Part shown: one piece after another, positions 48,756 to 58,227 of the stretch
How the letters are laid out: every line of letters begins with the position of its first letter
How positions within the stretch are numbered: position 1 is the first letter of the stretch
Assembly (NCBI RefSeq): GCF_004363095.1
Contig: NZ_SNYO01000006.1
Location: forward strand, 124,001-188,000
Direction: 5' to 3'
Origin: Actinomycetospora succinea
Lineage (GTDB): Bacteria > Actinomycetota > Actinomycetes > Mycobacteriales > Pseudonocardiaceae
Length of the DNA: 64,000 nucleotides
Notes under the pieces: model-generated
Told to the model about the DNA's origin: nothing
The model's database searches: none
The model's input: only the letters and a program-made list of their open reading frames with translations
Position numbers and translations under genes: made by a program

Positions 48756-49595
48756 TCAGCGCACCAGGAACGCCAGCAGGGCCTCGGTGACCGCGCCGGG
48801 GTGGCGGGCGGGGAGCCAGTGGTCGCCGCCGGGCACCGGGACGTAGGTGAACGGGCCGTCGAGGTGGCGCGCCGAGCCGGCCATCTGCGCCTCGGTGAGC
48901 GCGACGTCGCCCGTCCCGATCATGCCCAGCACCGGGATGGTCAGGCGCGGCAGGCCCAGCGGGGTCTCGTCGGCGAAGGTGCGCGCGTCGATGTTCGCCC
49001 GGTACCAGTTCAGCCCGGCGGTCAGGGCGCCCGGACGCGCGAGGTCGGCGATGTGGGTGCGGGTGAGCTCGTCGTCGCCGCCCGCGTGCAGCCACCGCCG
49101 CAGCAGCGCCCAGTCGTCGGCGGGCAGGACCTCCTCGGCCACGCCGGGGAACTGGAACCAGAGCATGTACCAGGACAGGGCGCGCTGCTCGAGCCCGGCG
49201 GCGCGGAACGCCTCGGGGTGTCCGACGGCCAGGGCGGCGTAGCGCGTGACCCGGTCGCTGCGCATCGCGAGCGCCCAGCCGACCACCGAGCCGAAGTCGT
49301 GCCCGGCGACCGCGGCGCGCTCGATCCCGCGCTCGTCGAGCAGGGCGAGCACGTCGGCCACCGAGTGGCTGATCCGGTAGGCGGCGACGTCGTCGGGGCG
49401 GTCGCTGTCGCCGAAGCCGCGCAGGTCCGGGGCGATCACCCGGTACCCCGCCGCGACCAGCGCCTCGATCTGCGGGCGCCACAGCGTCGCGCGGTCGGGG
49501 AAGCCGTGCAGCAGGACGACCGCGGGCCCGGTGCCGGCGTCGATCACCGAGAGCGTGATCCCGGGCAGGGCGACGCGGACCGGGTCGGGGATCAC
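48756..49595 (-). CDS. Epoxide-hydrolase-like alpha/beta hydrolase
   Basis: 279 residues. The oxyanion motif is HGFPD, and the nucleophile elbow GHDFGSVVGW has Asp as nucleophile, as in epoxide hydrolases and haloalkane dehalogenases rather than esterases. His is in PGGDHWLPARHP. GTG overlaps the end of the flavoprotein gene as GTGA, so the two are coupled. Confidence 0.88.
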   Translation of the reverse strand: MIPDPVRVALPGITLSVIDAGTGPAVVLLHGFPDRATLWRPQIEALVAAGYRVIAPDLRGFGDSDRPDDVAAYRISHSVADVLALLDERGIERAAVAGHDFGSVVGWALAMRSDRVTRYAALAVGHPEAFRAAGLEQRALSWYMLWFQFPGVAEEVLPADDWALLRRWLHAGGDDELTRTHIADLARPGALTAGLNWYRANIDARTFADETPLGLPRLTIPVLGMIGTGDVALTEAQMAGSARHLDGPFTYVPVPGGDHWLPARHPGAVTEALLAFLVR

Positions 49596-51556
49596 GCCGA
49601 GAGTCTCCCGGCCGCCGGCTCCACGTCGGCGAGCTGGGTGAGCACGGCGCGGGCGAGCGCGTCGTTGGCCCGGAAGCTCAGCGCGTTGGTGTTCGGCCGG
49701 GTGAAGGCGCCGGGGAGCCGGACGTTCGTGTGCGGCCCGATCGCGAAACGGCAGGGGTCGGGGCGGCCCTCGGCGTCGATCAGCCGGAAGTCCGAGGTGC
49801 GCACCCGCACGAGACCGGTGTTGTGCAGCGTCACCGCCGCGCCGGAGTGCGCGACCGCGGCGTCGGCGGCGTGCACGGCGGTGCCGGAATCGTCGGTGTG
49901 CTCCTCCCGCAGCGTCTCCTCGTCGAGCAGGCCCTCGGCGTGCAGCCCGGCCAGCATCGGGTCGTCGCTGCGGCTGACGCTCGGCGACGACAGGCGCGCC
50001 TCGACGAAGGTCCGCGCGGTCACGGCGACGTGGTCGAGCGAGGCGCTCGTGGCCCGGAAACCACCCTCGACGGGCGCGACCTGCAGCCCGGCGCCGAGGA
50101 ACACCACGTACCCGGCGCGCGAGAGCGCGAGCAGCTGGCGCAGGCGCGGTCCGGGCGGGCCGCTGGCGAGCGAGCTGAAGAAGTTCTGCCACCACGCGAG
50201 GTCCTGGGCGCGCGAGCGCGGCGTCAGCGCCGGCGTCCCCGCCAGCTCCGCGACCTGCGCGAACGCCGACAGCAAGCCCACGAACGCCCCGAGCTCGGCG
50301 GTGTAGCGGTCGTCGACGTGGCGGGCGAGGTCGTCGAGGACGTAGGAGCGCAGGCGCTCCTGCAGGCTCGCGAGGTCGGGCGCGCAGACGTCCTCGAGGG
50401 GCCGGTCGATGCGCTCGAAGTCGAGCCGGTCGCCGGGGTCGGGCACGAAGCCGACGACCAGCTCGTACATGGCCGGCGTGTACCAGTCGAGCTCGGCGTA
50501 ACGCAGCGCGAAGTCGTCCCACACGCCCCGGACGCGGTCGGGGTGGCCGGCGAAGAGCTCGTGGTAGTACGCCCAGCCGACCTCCTTGGCCATGAGCGGC
50601 CACACGTCGCGGCGCAGGTCGACGTCGCCGCGGCGGACGAAGCCGGCGATCTCGTCCGGCCCCAGGAACCGCGGCAGCGGCGGGCGCGGTCCCTTCAGCG
50701 CGTACTCGGTCTTCGCGTGGTACGGCACGCCGCGCCCCGAGCCGACGTGCACGACGGGCTCGCGGCCCGAGGGCTCGTAGTCGAGCGTGCCGTCGCCACG
50801 GTCGCGGAACGCCCCGCCGCGGCCCTCGAAGAGCAGGACCATGAGGTCGACGAACGCCAGTCCCATCCCGCGCGCGATCACCGTCTCCCCCGCCGGGATG
50901 CGGTCGAGCTCCGAGTCGGTGGTCTGCTCGGGCGGGAAGTAGAGCAGCCCCTGCTCCCGGGCGTGCGCGGCCAGGGCGGCCTCGGCATCGGTCGGCGCGG
51001 CGTCGAGGTGCCCGGAGGCGAGGACCAGGACGTCGGCGGGCAGCTCACCGCCACCCTCGAGCTGCACCCTGTCCGGCGTGCCGCGGCGCAGCCCGACGGC
51101 GCGGGTCCGGTGCCGGTGCACGCGGACCTGCGGCGGGAGGGTCGCGAGGACGCGGCGCAGCACGAAGTCGAGGTAGTGGCTCTGCAGGCGCCGGGTGGCG
51201 AACGTGGCCGGCCCGAGGGCGCGCAGCTCGTCGCCCACCGGGCCGTCGGGGACGTCCTCGCCGTCGAGCTCGCCGTCGCGGACCGCCACGGCCCACTCGT
51301 AGAGCGACGGACCAGGGACGATCGGGCCGTCGCAGACGACGCTCGAGTCGGTGAACATCGTGACGTCGGCGGCCATCGAGTTCATCCACAGCAGCGCCGA
51401 CTGGTCCTCGCGCCAGATGCGGCCCGCGCCGTCCGGGTAGGGGTCGACGAGGTGGACGTCGAGGTCGTCGACGAACTCCGGCGCGCTCGCCGCGAGGCGT
51501 TCGAGGACACCGGTCCCGCGTGGCCCGCCCCCGACGATCACCACCGACCGTGGCAT
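49592..51556 (-). CDS. FAD/NAD(P)-binding protein (NAD_binding_9-like)
   Basis: 654 residues. FAD motif SVVIVGGGPRGTGVLERLA at the start, then LVDPYPDGAGRIWREDQSALLWMNSMAADVTMFTD, a block typical of the large FAD/NAD(P)-binding family that is annotated as putative hydroxylases or adenylate-forming-associated flavoproteins. VLASGHLDAAPTD is the second nucleotide region. Reaction unknown. It is divergent from the peptidase C26 gene and coupled to an epoxide-hydrolase-like gene, so it may make an epoxide that the partner opens; this is a guess. Confidence 0.85.
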   Translation of the reverse strand: MPRSVVIVGGGPRGTGVLERLAASAPEFVDDLDVHLVDPYPDGAGRIWREDQSALLWMNSMAADVTMFTDSSVVCDGPIVPGPSLYEWAVAVRDGELDGEDVPDGPVGDELRALGPATFATRRLQSHYLDFVLRRVLATLPPQVRVHRHRTRAVGLRRGTPDRVQLEGGGELPADVLVLASGHLDAAPTDAEAALAAHAREQGLLYFPPEQTTDSELDRIPAGETVIARGMGLAFVDLMVLLFEGRGGAFRDRGDGTLDYEPSGREPVVHVGSGRGVPYHAKTEYALKGPRPPLPRFLGPDEIAGFVRRGDVDLRRDVWPLMAKEVGWAYYHELFAGHPDRVRGVWDDFALRYAELDWYTPAMYELVVGFVPDPGDRLDFERIDRPLEDVCAPDLASLQERLRSYVLDDLARHVDDRYTAELGAFVGLLSAFAQVAELAGTPALTPRSRAQDLAWWQNFFSSLASGPPGPRLRQLLALSRAGYVVFLGAGLQVAPVEGGFRATSASLDHVAVTARTFVEARLSSPSVSRSDDPMLAGLHAEGLLDEETLREEHTDDSGTAVHAADAAVAHSGAAVTLHNTGLVRVRTSDFRLIDAEGRPDPCRFAIGPHTNVRLPGAFTRPNTNALSFRANDALARAVLTQLADVEPAAGRLSA

Positions 51557-51653
51557 CTGTCCGCACCCTCCGCCGTCCGCCTCGCCCCTCAACCGTAGGC
51601 GGGGGGTCACCGGACCGGCCACCGATCGGCGGTGTCGGGTGACGTACGGCCCA

Positions 51654-51685
51654 GTGGGAGGCTCGGACCGGTGGGAGGCTCGGAC
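51654..51685. repeat. Direct repeat GTGGGAGGCTCGGAC (two copies)
   Basis: Two identical 15-base copies, 17 bases apart, at 51654-51668 and 51671-51685. The second copy supplies the GGGAGG upstream of the C26 gene ATG. It is either a small duplication of the ribosome-binding region or a regulatory repeat. Confidence 0.6.
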
Positions 51686-51688
51686 GCG

Positions 51689-52360
51689 ATGGACACTCCC
51701 CTGGTCGCCGTGACCGGCAGGCGCCGCAGCGCGGCCGGCCTGCACACCGGTCCGCCGGCGATGGACGCGCTGGAGGTCGACGCCTACTTCAGCGGCTACG
51801 CCGCGCACGTCGTCGCGGCCGGCGGGCTGCCGCTGCACGTGCCCGGCGGCGTCGACGCGGCCGCGGTGATGGACCGCGCGGACGCCCTCCTGCTGACCGG
51901 GGGCAACGACGTCGACCCGGCGCGCTACGGCGCGGTCCCCGACGCGCACACGTCCGCACTCGAGCCCGCCCGCGACGCCCTGGAGATCGCGCTGCTCGCC
52001 GCGGCGCGGGAGCGCGGACGCCCGGTGCTGGCGATCTGCCGCGGCATCCAGCTGGTGAACGTCGCGTGGGGCGGCACGCTGTACCGGCACCTGCCCGAGC
52101 ACGCGGACACGCGGTGGCACGACGTCGCCCTCTCCCCCGACAGCGTCCTGGCCGGCCTGCACGGCGCCGGCGCGCGGGTGAACAGCCTCCACCACCAGGG
52201 CGTCGACCGGGTCGGCGACGGCCTCGTCGTCACCGCGACGGCGCCCGACGGCCAGGTCGAGGGGCTGGAAGCGGAGCGCCTGGTCGCGGTGCAGTGGCAC
52301 CCCGAGCAGCTCGACGACGTGCCGCAGCCCGAGTTCCGGTGGTTGGTCGACGCCTGTTGA
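51689..52360 (+). CDS. Gamma-glutamyl-GABA hydrolase family (peptidase C26)
   Basis: 223 residues of the class I glutamine amidotransferase fold. Nucleophile Cys is in LAICRGIQLVNVAWGGTLYRHL, and the His-Glu pair in VAVQWHPEQLDD. LLLTGGNDVDPARYG is the oxyanion strand of the C26/PuuD group. It would hydrolyse gamma-glutamyl amides. The ATG at 51689 is taken; an upstream GTG in the repeat is also in frame. Confidence 0.9.
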   Translation: MDTPLVAVTGRRRSAAGLHTGPPAMDALEVDAYFSGYAAHVVAAGGLPLHVPGGVDAAAVMDRADALLLTGGNDVDPARYGAVPDAHTSALEPARDALEIALLAAARERGRPVLAICRGIQLVNVAWGGTLYRHLPEHADTRWHDVALSPDSVLAGLHGAGARVNSLHHQGVDRVGDGLVVTATAPDGQVEGLEAERLVAVQWHPEQLDDVPQPEFRWLVDAC

Positions 52361-52374
52361 CCCCGCACACACGA

Positions 52375-52409
52375 CCGCGCCCGCCCGTGCGGGGCACGGA
52401 CGGGCGCGG
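52375..52409. terminator. Hairpin between C26 and DEAD-box genes
   Basis: Sixteen-base arms CCGCGCCCGCCCGTGC and GCACGGACGGGCGCGG with one C/T difference and a GGG loop. It lies between the converging peptidase C26 and helicase genes and would serve both. Confidence 0.7.
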
Positions 52410-52432
52410 GCAGTGGTGCTCGTCGACGGTGC

Positions 52433-54337
52433 TTATCGACGCTTCGGGCCGCGCGGGCCCCGCGACGGCCCCGAGGCCACCTCGTCGCGCGACGCGCGAC
52501 GCAGGCCCATGGGGCGGCCGGCGACGCGGGCGCGCTGCAGGCGCTTGACGACCGGGCCGGGCACGTCGGCGGGCAGCTCGACCAGCGTGTGGTCGGTGCG
52601 GATGTCGATGTGCCCGATGTGCGCCGAGTCGAGCCCCGCCTCGTTGGCGATGGCCCCGACGATGGCGCCCGGCCGCACACGCTGGTTGTGGCCGACCTCG
52701 ATCCGGTAGGTGTCGGTGCCCGACCCGACGCTCCACTCGGGCGCCTTGCCACGGCCCTGACCGCGGCCCGGCTTGTCGTCGCGCGGGCGCTTCTCGCCAC
52801 GCGGCGGCGGGGCCGGCAGGTCCTCGACCAGCAGCGGCTTGTCGCCCTGGACCATCTTGGCCAGGGCGGCGGCCAGCTCCATCGGGTCGGCGCCGGTCTC
52901 GGCGACGTAGTCGCCGACGATGCCGCGGAAGACGTCCATCGGGTCGCCACCGGCGACCGTGCCGTCGAGGGTGCCGGTGATCTGCTCGGCGAAGCGGCGC
53001 TTGCGCACCGCGTTCACCTCGTCGGTGCCCGGCACCGACATCTCCTCGGCCTTCTGCTTGGTGACGCCCTCGATCATCCGCATGGTGCGGATCTGGCCGC
53101 GGGTGACGAACGAGATCGCCTCGCCACTGCGCCCCGCCCGGCCGGTGCGCCCGATGCGGTGCACGTAGGACTCGGGGTCGGTGGGCAGGTCGTGGTTGAC
53201 GACCAGCGAGATGCGGTCGACGTCGAGACCGCGGGCGGCGACGTCGGTGGCCACCAGCACGTCGATCTTGCCGGCGCGCAGGTCGCCGATCGTCTTCTCG
53301 CGCTGCGGCTGTGAGAGGTCACCCGAGATCGCGACCGCCGCGAAGCCGCGGCGGTTGAGGGCGTCGGTGACGTCGGTGGTGTTCTGGCGGGTGCGCACGA
53401 ACACCAGGCAGGCGTCGAAGTCCTCGACCTGCAGGATGCGGGCGAGCGCGTCCGCCTTCTGCCGCTCGGGCAGCACGACGTAGCGCTGGCGCGTGTTGAC
53501 GCCGGTCTGCGTCTTCGACTTGATCGAGACCTCGGCCGGGGCGTTCAGGTGCCGCCGCGAGACCTCGCGGATGGCGCCCGGCATGGTCGCCGAGAACAGC
53601 GCCACCTGCCGGTCCGGGGGCAGCAGGTCGAAGATGTGCTCGACCTCTTCGAGGAAGCCCATCTGCAGCATCTCGTCCGCCTCGTCGAGCACGAAGTGCG
53701 CGACGTCGGTGAGGTCGAGCGTGCCCTTCTCGAGGTGGTCGGAGATGCGGCCGGGGGTGCCGACGACGATCTGCCCGCCGCGGCGCAGCCCGTGCAGCTG
53801 CGGGCCGTAGGGCGCGCCGCCGTAGAGCTGGACGACGTTCAGGCCGGGGACGCCGGCGCCGAGGCGCTCGATGGCCTCCGCGACCTGGATCGCCAGCTCG
53901 CGGGTCGGGGTCAGCACGAGGGCCTGGACCGACTTCTGGGCCGGGTCGATCGCCGAGAGCATCGGCAGCGCGAACGCGGCGGTCTTGCCGGTGCCGGTCT
54001 GCGCGAGCCCGAGGACGTCGCGCCCCGACAGCAGCAGCGGGATCGTCTCGGACTGGATCGGCGTCGGGGTGTCGAACCCGGACTCGACCAGCGTGGGGAG
54101 CAGTCGCTCGGCGACGCCGAGCGCGGCGAAGGCCGAGGCGGGGACCTCGTCGGTCGCCTCGTCCTCGGTGTCGTCGGTGTCCTCGGCGTCGTTCTCGACG
54201 TCCTCGAGGCTCTCGGTCTGGTCCTCCGGGGCGCTGACGGGGGTGTTGCCCGCTTCGTCGGTCGCGTCAGAGGTGGAGGGGGAGATCACGTCCACGAGCT
54301 CGACGTCGTGGTCGGACAGGACAGCAGCGTTGGTCAC
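52433..54337 (-). CDS. DEAD-box RNA helicase (DeaD/CsdA type)
   Basis: 634 residues. An acidic N-terminal tail (EDVENDAEDTDDTEDEATDE) precedes the helicase core: Q motif GFDTPTPIQSETIP, Walker A AQTGTGKTAAF, DEAD in LDEADEMLQMGF, SAT in SATMP, and HRIGRTGRAGRSG. The C-terminus has the RNA-binding DbpA-type domain (YRIEVGHNQRVRPGAIVGAIANEAGLDSAHIGHIDI) and a basic tail. It unwinds RNA in ribosome assembly and cold adaptation. GTG at 54337 has only a weak site upstream. It lies 146 bases after lepA on the same strand; a TAGACT box in the gap may be its promoter. Confidence 0.95.
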   Translation of the reverse strand: MTNAAVLSDHDVELVDVISPSTSDATDEAGNTPVSAPEDQTESLEDVENDAEDTDDTEDEATDEVPASAFAALGVAERLLPTLVESGFDTPTPIQSETIPLLLSGRDVLGLAQTGTGKTAAFALPMLSAIDPAQKSVQALVLTPTRELAIQVAEAIERLGAGVPGLNVVQLYGGAPYGPQLHGLRRGGQIVVGTPGRISDHLEKGTLDLTDVAHFVLDEADEMLQMGFLEEVEHIFDLLPPDRQVALFSATMPGAIREVSRRHLNAPAEVSIKSKTQTGVNTRQRYVVLPERQKADALARILQVEDFDACLVFVRTRQNTTDVTDALNRRGFAAVAISGDLSQPQREKTIGDLRAGKIDVLVATDVAARGLDVDRISLVVNHDLPTDPESYVHRIGRTGRAGRSGEAISFVTRGQIRTMRMIEGVTKQKAEEMSVPGTDEVNAVRKRRFAEQITGTLDGTVAGGDPMDVFRGIVGDYVAETGADPMELAAALAKMVQGDKPLLVEDLPAPPPRGEKRPRDDKPGRGQGRGKAPEWSVGSGTDTYRIEVGHNQRVRPGAIVGAIANEAGLDSAHIGHIDIRTDHTLVELPADVPGPVVKRLQRARVAGRPMGLRRASRDEVASGPSRGPRGPKRR

Positions 54338-54483
54338 GTAGATCTTTCAGGAGAGGGAACTCGGACACGAGAGCTGTCCGCGGACCCGGTCACACTGAGA
54401 AGGTCCCACCCAGGCCGACAGCTCGGCGTTGATAACCAGTCTACGCGAGTGGACATTCCCGGCCGTCGACCGCGGGGTGTGAG

Positions 54484-56397
54484 CTACTTCTTGGCCTTGC
54501 TCTTCTCGACCGCGTTCTGGTCGGTGGACAGCGCCGCGACGAAGGCCTCCTGCGGGACGTCGACGCGCCCGATGGTCTTCATCCGCTTCTTGCCCTCCTT
54601 CTGCTTCTCGAGCAGCTTGCGCTTGCGGGTGATGTCCCCGCCGTAGCACTTGGAGAGCACGTCCTTGCGGATCGCGCGGATGGTCTCGCGAGCGATGATC
54701 TTCGCCCCGATGGCGGCCTGGATCGGCACCTCGAACTGCTGGCGCGGGATGAGCTCGCGCAGCTTCGTGGCCATCGAGTTGCCGTACTCGTAGGCGGCGT
54801 CGCGGTGCACGATCGCCGAGAACGCGTCCACCGGCTCGCCCTGCAGCAGGATGTCGACCTTCACCAGGTCAGCGGCCTGCTCGCCGGCGGGCTCGTAGTT
54901 CAGCGAGGCGTAGCCGCGGGTGCGCGACTTCAGGATGTCGAAGAAGTCGAAGATGATCTCGGCGAGCGGCATCGTGTAGCGGAGCTCGACCCGGCTGTCG
55001 GACAGGTAGTCCATGCCCTCGAGCGACCCGCGCCGCGACTGGCAGAGCTCCATGATCGGGCCGACGAAGTCCGCCGGGGCGAGCACCGAGACCTTGGTGA
55101 TCGGCTCGTAGATCGTCGCGACCTTGCCCTCGGGCCAGTCCGCGGGGTTGGTCACCTCGGCCTCGGAGCCGTCGTCGAGCTCGAGGCGGTAGACGGTGTT
55201 GGGCGCGGTGGAGATGAGGTCGAGCCCGTACTCGCGCTCGAGGCGGTCGCGGGTGATCTCGAGGTGCAGCAGGCCGAGGAACCCGCAGCGGAACCCGAAG
55301 CCGAGCGCCGCCGAGGTCTCCGGCTCGTAGGACAGGGCGGCGTCGTTGAGACGCAGGCGGTCGAGCGCGTCGCGCAGGATCGGGAAGTCCGACCCGTCGA
55401 TCGGGTACAGCCCGGAGTAGACCATCGGCTGCGGGTCGCGGTAGCCGCCGAGGGGCTCGGTGGCGCCCTTGCGCTCCCAGGTCACGGTGTCGCCGACGCG
55501 GGACTGGCGGACGTCCTTCACGCCGGTCATCAGGTAGCCGACCTCGCCGACCCCGAGGCCCTGACAGGGCTTCTGGTCCGGCGAGATGATCCCGACCTCG
55601 AGCAGCTCGTGCACCGCGTTCGTCGACATCATGCGGATGCGCTCGCGCGGGGTGATGCGGCCGTCGACGACGCGGATGTAGGTGACGACGCCGCGATAGG
55701 TGTCGTAGACCGAGTCGAAGATCATCGCGCGGGCCGGGGCGTCGGCGTCGCCCACCGGTGCGGGGACGCGGCGCACGACCTCGTCGAGGACGGCCTCGAC
55801 GCCGGCGCCGGTCTTGGCCGAGATGCGCAGGACGTCGTCGGGCTCGCAGCCGATGAGGTGGGCGATCTCCTCGGCGTAGCGCTCGGGCTCGGCGGCCGGG
55901 AGGTCGATCTTGTTGAGCACCGGGATGATCTCGAGGTCGTGCTCCATGGCCAGGTACAGGTTGGCCAGGGTCTGCGCCTCGATGCCCTGCGCGGCGTCGA
56001 CCAGCAGGATCGCGCCCTCGCACGCGGCCAGCGACCGGCTCACCTCGTAGGTGAAGTCGACGTGGCCCGGGGTGTCGATGAGGTGCAGGACGTGGTCGCG
56101 CATCTCGCCGTCGGGACCGGCGGCGCACCAGGGCAGGCGCACGTTCTGCGCCTTGATCGTGATGCCGCGCTCGCGCTCGATGTCCATGCGGTCGAGGTAC
56201 TGCGCGCGGTAGGCGCGGTCGCCGAGGACGCCGGTCATCTGCAGCATCCGGTCGGCCAGCGTCGACTTGCCGTGGTCGATGTGGGCGATGATGCAGAAGT
56301 TGCGGATCCGGTCCGGCGGCGTGAACGTCTCGTCGGCGAAACCCTTCGTGCCCGGCCGTCCAGGGTTGCTGGCGGACTGCTGGGTGGTCTGGCTCAA
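54484..56397 (-). CDS. lepA: Elongation factor 4 (LepA)
   Basis: 637 residues. The translation GTPase that back-translocates stalled ribosomes. G1 [28 protein letters not shown]3 DTPGHVDF and G4 NKIDLP are present, and the C-terminal LepA-specific block ends in [22 protein letters not shown] prefer TTG at 56397 (start (M)SQTTQQS) because GAGGAA lies 5 bases upstream and family members start there; GTG 56409 or ATG 56436 would add residues without similarity. Confidence 0.96.
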   Translation of the reverse strand: MSQTTQQSASNPGRPGTKGFADETFTPPDRIRNFCIIAHIDHGKSTLADRMLQMTGVLGDRAYRAQYLDRMDIERERGITIKAQNVRLPWCAAGPDGEMRDHVLHLIDTPGHVDFTYEVSRSLAACEGAILLVDAAQGIEAQTLANLYLAMEHDLEIIPVLNKIDLPAAEPERYAEEIAHLIGCEPDDVLRISAKTGAGVEAVLDEVVRRVPAPVGDADAPARAMIFDSVYDTYRGVVTYIRVVDGRITPRERIRMMSTNAVHELLEVGIISPDQKPCQGLGVGEVGYLMTGVKDVRQSRVGDTVTWERKGATEPLGGYRDPQPMVYSGLYPIDGSDFPILRDALDRLRLNDAALSYEPETSAALGFGFRCGFLGLLHLEITRDRLEREYGLDLISTAPNTVYRLELDDGSEAEVTNPADWPEGKVATIYEPITKVSVLAPADFVGPIMELCQSRRGSLEGMDYLSDSRVELRYTMPLAEIIFDFFDILKSRTRGYASLNYEPAGEQAADLVKVDILLQGEPVDAFSAIVHRDAAYEYGNSMATKLRELIPRQQFEVPIQAAIGAKIIARETIRAIRKDVLSKCYGGDITRKRKLLEKQKEGKKRMKTIGRVDVPQEAFVAALSTDQNAVEKSKAKK

Positions 56398-56568
56398 CGG
56401 GTTCCTCACGTTCTGGGTCGGCCGGCTCGCCCCCATCGTCCCATGAGGCCCGCCCGCGCTCCGCGACGAGCGGTGTTGCTAACCTTGAGGACACGTGTGA
56501 GGCGGTCGAGCGCCCCCGCGCGCTCCCGTGACGCCAGACAGCACCGACAGACGAGGTTCGAAGACTCC

Positions 56569-56862
56569 GTGGCGAACATCAAGCAGCAGGTCAAGCGCAT
56601 CCGCAAGAGCGAAGAGGCGCGCCAGCGCAACAAGGCGGTCAAGTCGCGCATCAAGACGTCGATCCGCCGCTACCGCGAGGCCGTCGAGGCCGGTGACCAG
56701 GAGCAGGCCACCACCCGCCAGCGCGAGGCCGCCCGCCTGCTCGACAAGGCCGTCAGCAAGGGCGTCATCCACAAGAACCAGGCGGCGAACAAGAAGTCGC
56801 GCATGGCCCACCGCGCCGAGCGCTTCACCGTCGACGCCAAGGCGGGCAAGACCCCGGCCTGA
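56569..56862 (+). CDS. rpsT: 30S ribosomal protein S20
   Basis: 97 residues: [29 protein letters not shown] at the start and [22 protein letters not shown] at the end, the normal S20 sequence. GTG start. It is divergent from lepA; a TAACCT -10-like box lies near 56480 in TTGCTAACCTTGAGG, giving about 80 bases of 5' UTR. It converges on holA across a terminator. Confidence 0.97.
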   Translation: MANIKQQVKRIRKSEEARQRNKAVKSRIKTSIRRYREAVEAGDQEQATTRQREAARLLDKAVSKGVIHKNQAANKKSRMAHRAERFTVDAKAGKTPA

Positions 56863-56881
56863 CCGGACCCAAGCTCTCGCG

Positions 56882-56914
56882 ACGGCCCGTCCCCGGTTCC
56901 CGGGGGCGGGCCGT
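56882..56914. terminator. Terminator between rpsT and holA
   Basis: ACGGCCCG-T-CCCCGG pairs with CCGGGG-G-CGGGCCGT (14 or 15 pairs, one G-U) around a short loop. It is followed by TTCGCGTGTG, only weakly T-rich. Placed 20 bases after the S20 stop, before the converging holA end. Confidence 0.75.
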
Positions 56915-56923
56915 TCGCGTGTG

Positions 56924-57946
56924 TCAGCGGCGGGCGTTCCCCCGCGCCGCGACGACCGCCTCGACGGCGTACTCGAGCGCGTAGGACGGGTCGGCGGCGG
57001 CGCCCTTGACGTTCGCGTTGAGGTCGGCGACGACGCCCATGGCGCGGGTGAACCCCTCGCCCGTCCACCCGCGGCCGTTCTGCTGGCCCCGCTTCACCTT
57101 CCACGGCGGCATCCGTAGGCCTGACGCGAGGCTGTAGGGGTCGCCGCGTCCGGCCGCCGTGACCCGCGCGGCCGTCCGCACGCCGTCGGCGATCGCGTCG
57201 GCGACGACGACGTGCGGGACCCCGGTGTCGAGCGCCCAGCGCAGCGCCTCGAGGGCGCCCGCGCGGTCGCCGGTCATGGCGCGGTCGGCCACGGCGAACC
57301 CGGTGACCTCGGCGCGCCCGCGGTGGAACCGCCGCACCGCGTCGGCGTCGACGTGCCCGCCCGAGTCGGACGCCAGCTGCGACGCCGCCGCGGCGAGCTC
57401 GCGCAGGTCGGAGCCGACGGCGTCCATGAGCAGCCCGAGCGCCTCGCCCGTGATCTTGCCGCCGGCCTGGCGGACCTCGGCGCGCACGAAGTCGGCCCGC
57501 TGGTCGTCGGACAGCGACGACGCCGCCGCCTCGGTGGCGCCCGCCCCGCGCAGGCCCTCGAGCAGCGCGTCGCCCTTCGCGGGACCCTTCGCCGCACCCT
57601 TGGCGGGGCGGCGGCTGCGGGAGCTCTTCGGCGGGCCGCGGTGGACGACGACGAGCGTGACGCCCTCGCTGGGCGCCTTCGCGTACTCGAGCAGCAGCGT
57701 CGTGACCTCGGCGCCCGCGTCGTGGCCGTTCTCGACCACGACCACCCGCGACTCGGCGAACAGCGACGGGCTGACCAGCTCGCCCAGCACCCCGGACGTC
57801 AGCTCACCGGCCGGGAGCCGGCTGACCTCGACCGCCGGGTCGGCCTCGCGCGCCGCCGTGATGGCTCGCGTGACCGCCCGCTCGACCAGCAGCCCCTCGT
57901 CGCCGACGACGAGGTGCACCGGCCCGGGGGCGCTCGCGGAGCTCAC
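56924..57946 (-). CDS. holA: DNA polymerase III subunit delta
   Basis: 340 residues. The clamp-loader delta subunit: PVHLVVGDEGLLVERAV at the start, SPSLFAESRVVVVENG, TLVVVHRGP, and the C-terminal DLNANVKGAAADPSYALEYAVEAVV. A basic linker (SRSRRPAKGAAKGPAKGD) is inserted near residue 110, longer than in most homologues. GTG start. Placement near rpsT and comEC is the usual one. Confidence 0.94.
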   Translation of the reverse strand: MSSASAPGPVHLVVGDEGLLVERAVTRAITAAREADPAVEVSRLPAGELTSGVLGELVSPSLFAESRVVVVENGHDAGAEVTTLLLEYAKAPSEGVTLVVVHRGPPKSSRSRRPAKGAAKGPAKGDALLEGLRGAGATEAAASSLSDDQRADFVRAEVRQAGGKITGEALGLLMDAVGSDLRELAAAASQLASDSGGHVDADAVRRFHRGRAEVTGFAVADRAMTGDRAGALEALRWALDTGVPHVVVADAIADGVRTAARVTAAGRGDPYSLASGLRMPPWKVKRGQQNGRGWTGEGFTRAMGVVADLNANVKGAAADPSYALEYAVEAVVAARGNARR

Positions 57947-58103
57947 GCTCCGATCGTGTCACGACGCCACGACAGCGCGGCCGCGAGTCCGCCCGGCCCG
58001 CGTGAGGCACATCTCCCCCGGCGCGCGCTCGGTGGTCGGGTCGGAACCGGTGCCGTAGTCTTCTCCGCCGAGCGCCCCAGGGGTCTCGCACAACCGAATA
58101 CGG

Positions 58104-58213
58104 CTCATCCAGAGGGGTAGAGGGACCGGCCCGACGACACCCCGGCAACCGGCGTCAGCGTTCTCCGCAGGCGATCACGGTGCCAATTCCGACCCGTTCG
58201 CGGGGAAGATGAG
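58104..58213 (+). ncRNA. SAM riboswitch (S-box, SAM-I type) upstream of thrC
   Basis: P1 pairs CTCATC (58104-58109) with GATGAG (58208-58213). Between them are the conserved core pieces AGAGGG...GGACCGGCCCGACGA, CCCGGCAACC, GGTGCCAATTCCGACC and GGGGAAGATGAG of the SAM-I family. The P1 3' strand runs straight into GAGGAGGA, the thrC Shine-Dalgarno sequence, and shares the GAG. SAM binding would hold P1 closed and hide the start of that site, so control is probably at translation. Confidence 0.85.
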
Positions 58214-58227
58214 GAGGATTTCCTTCC

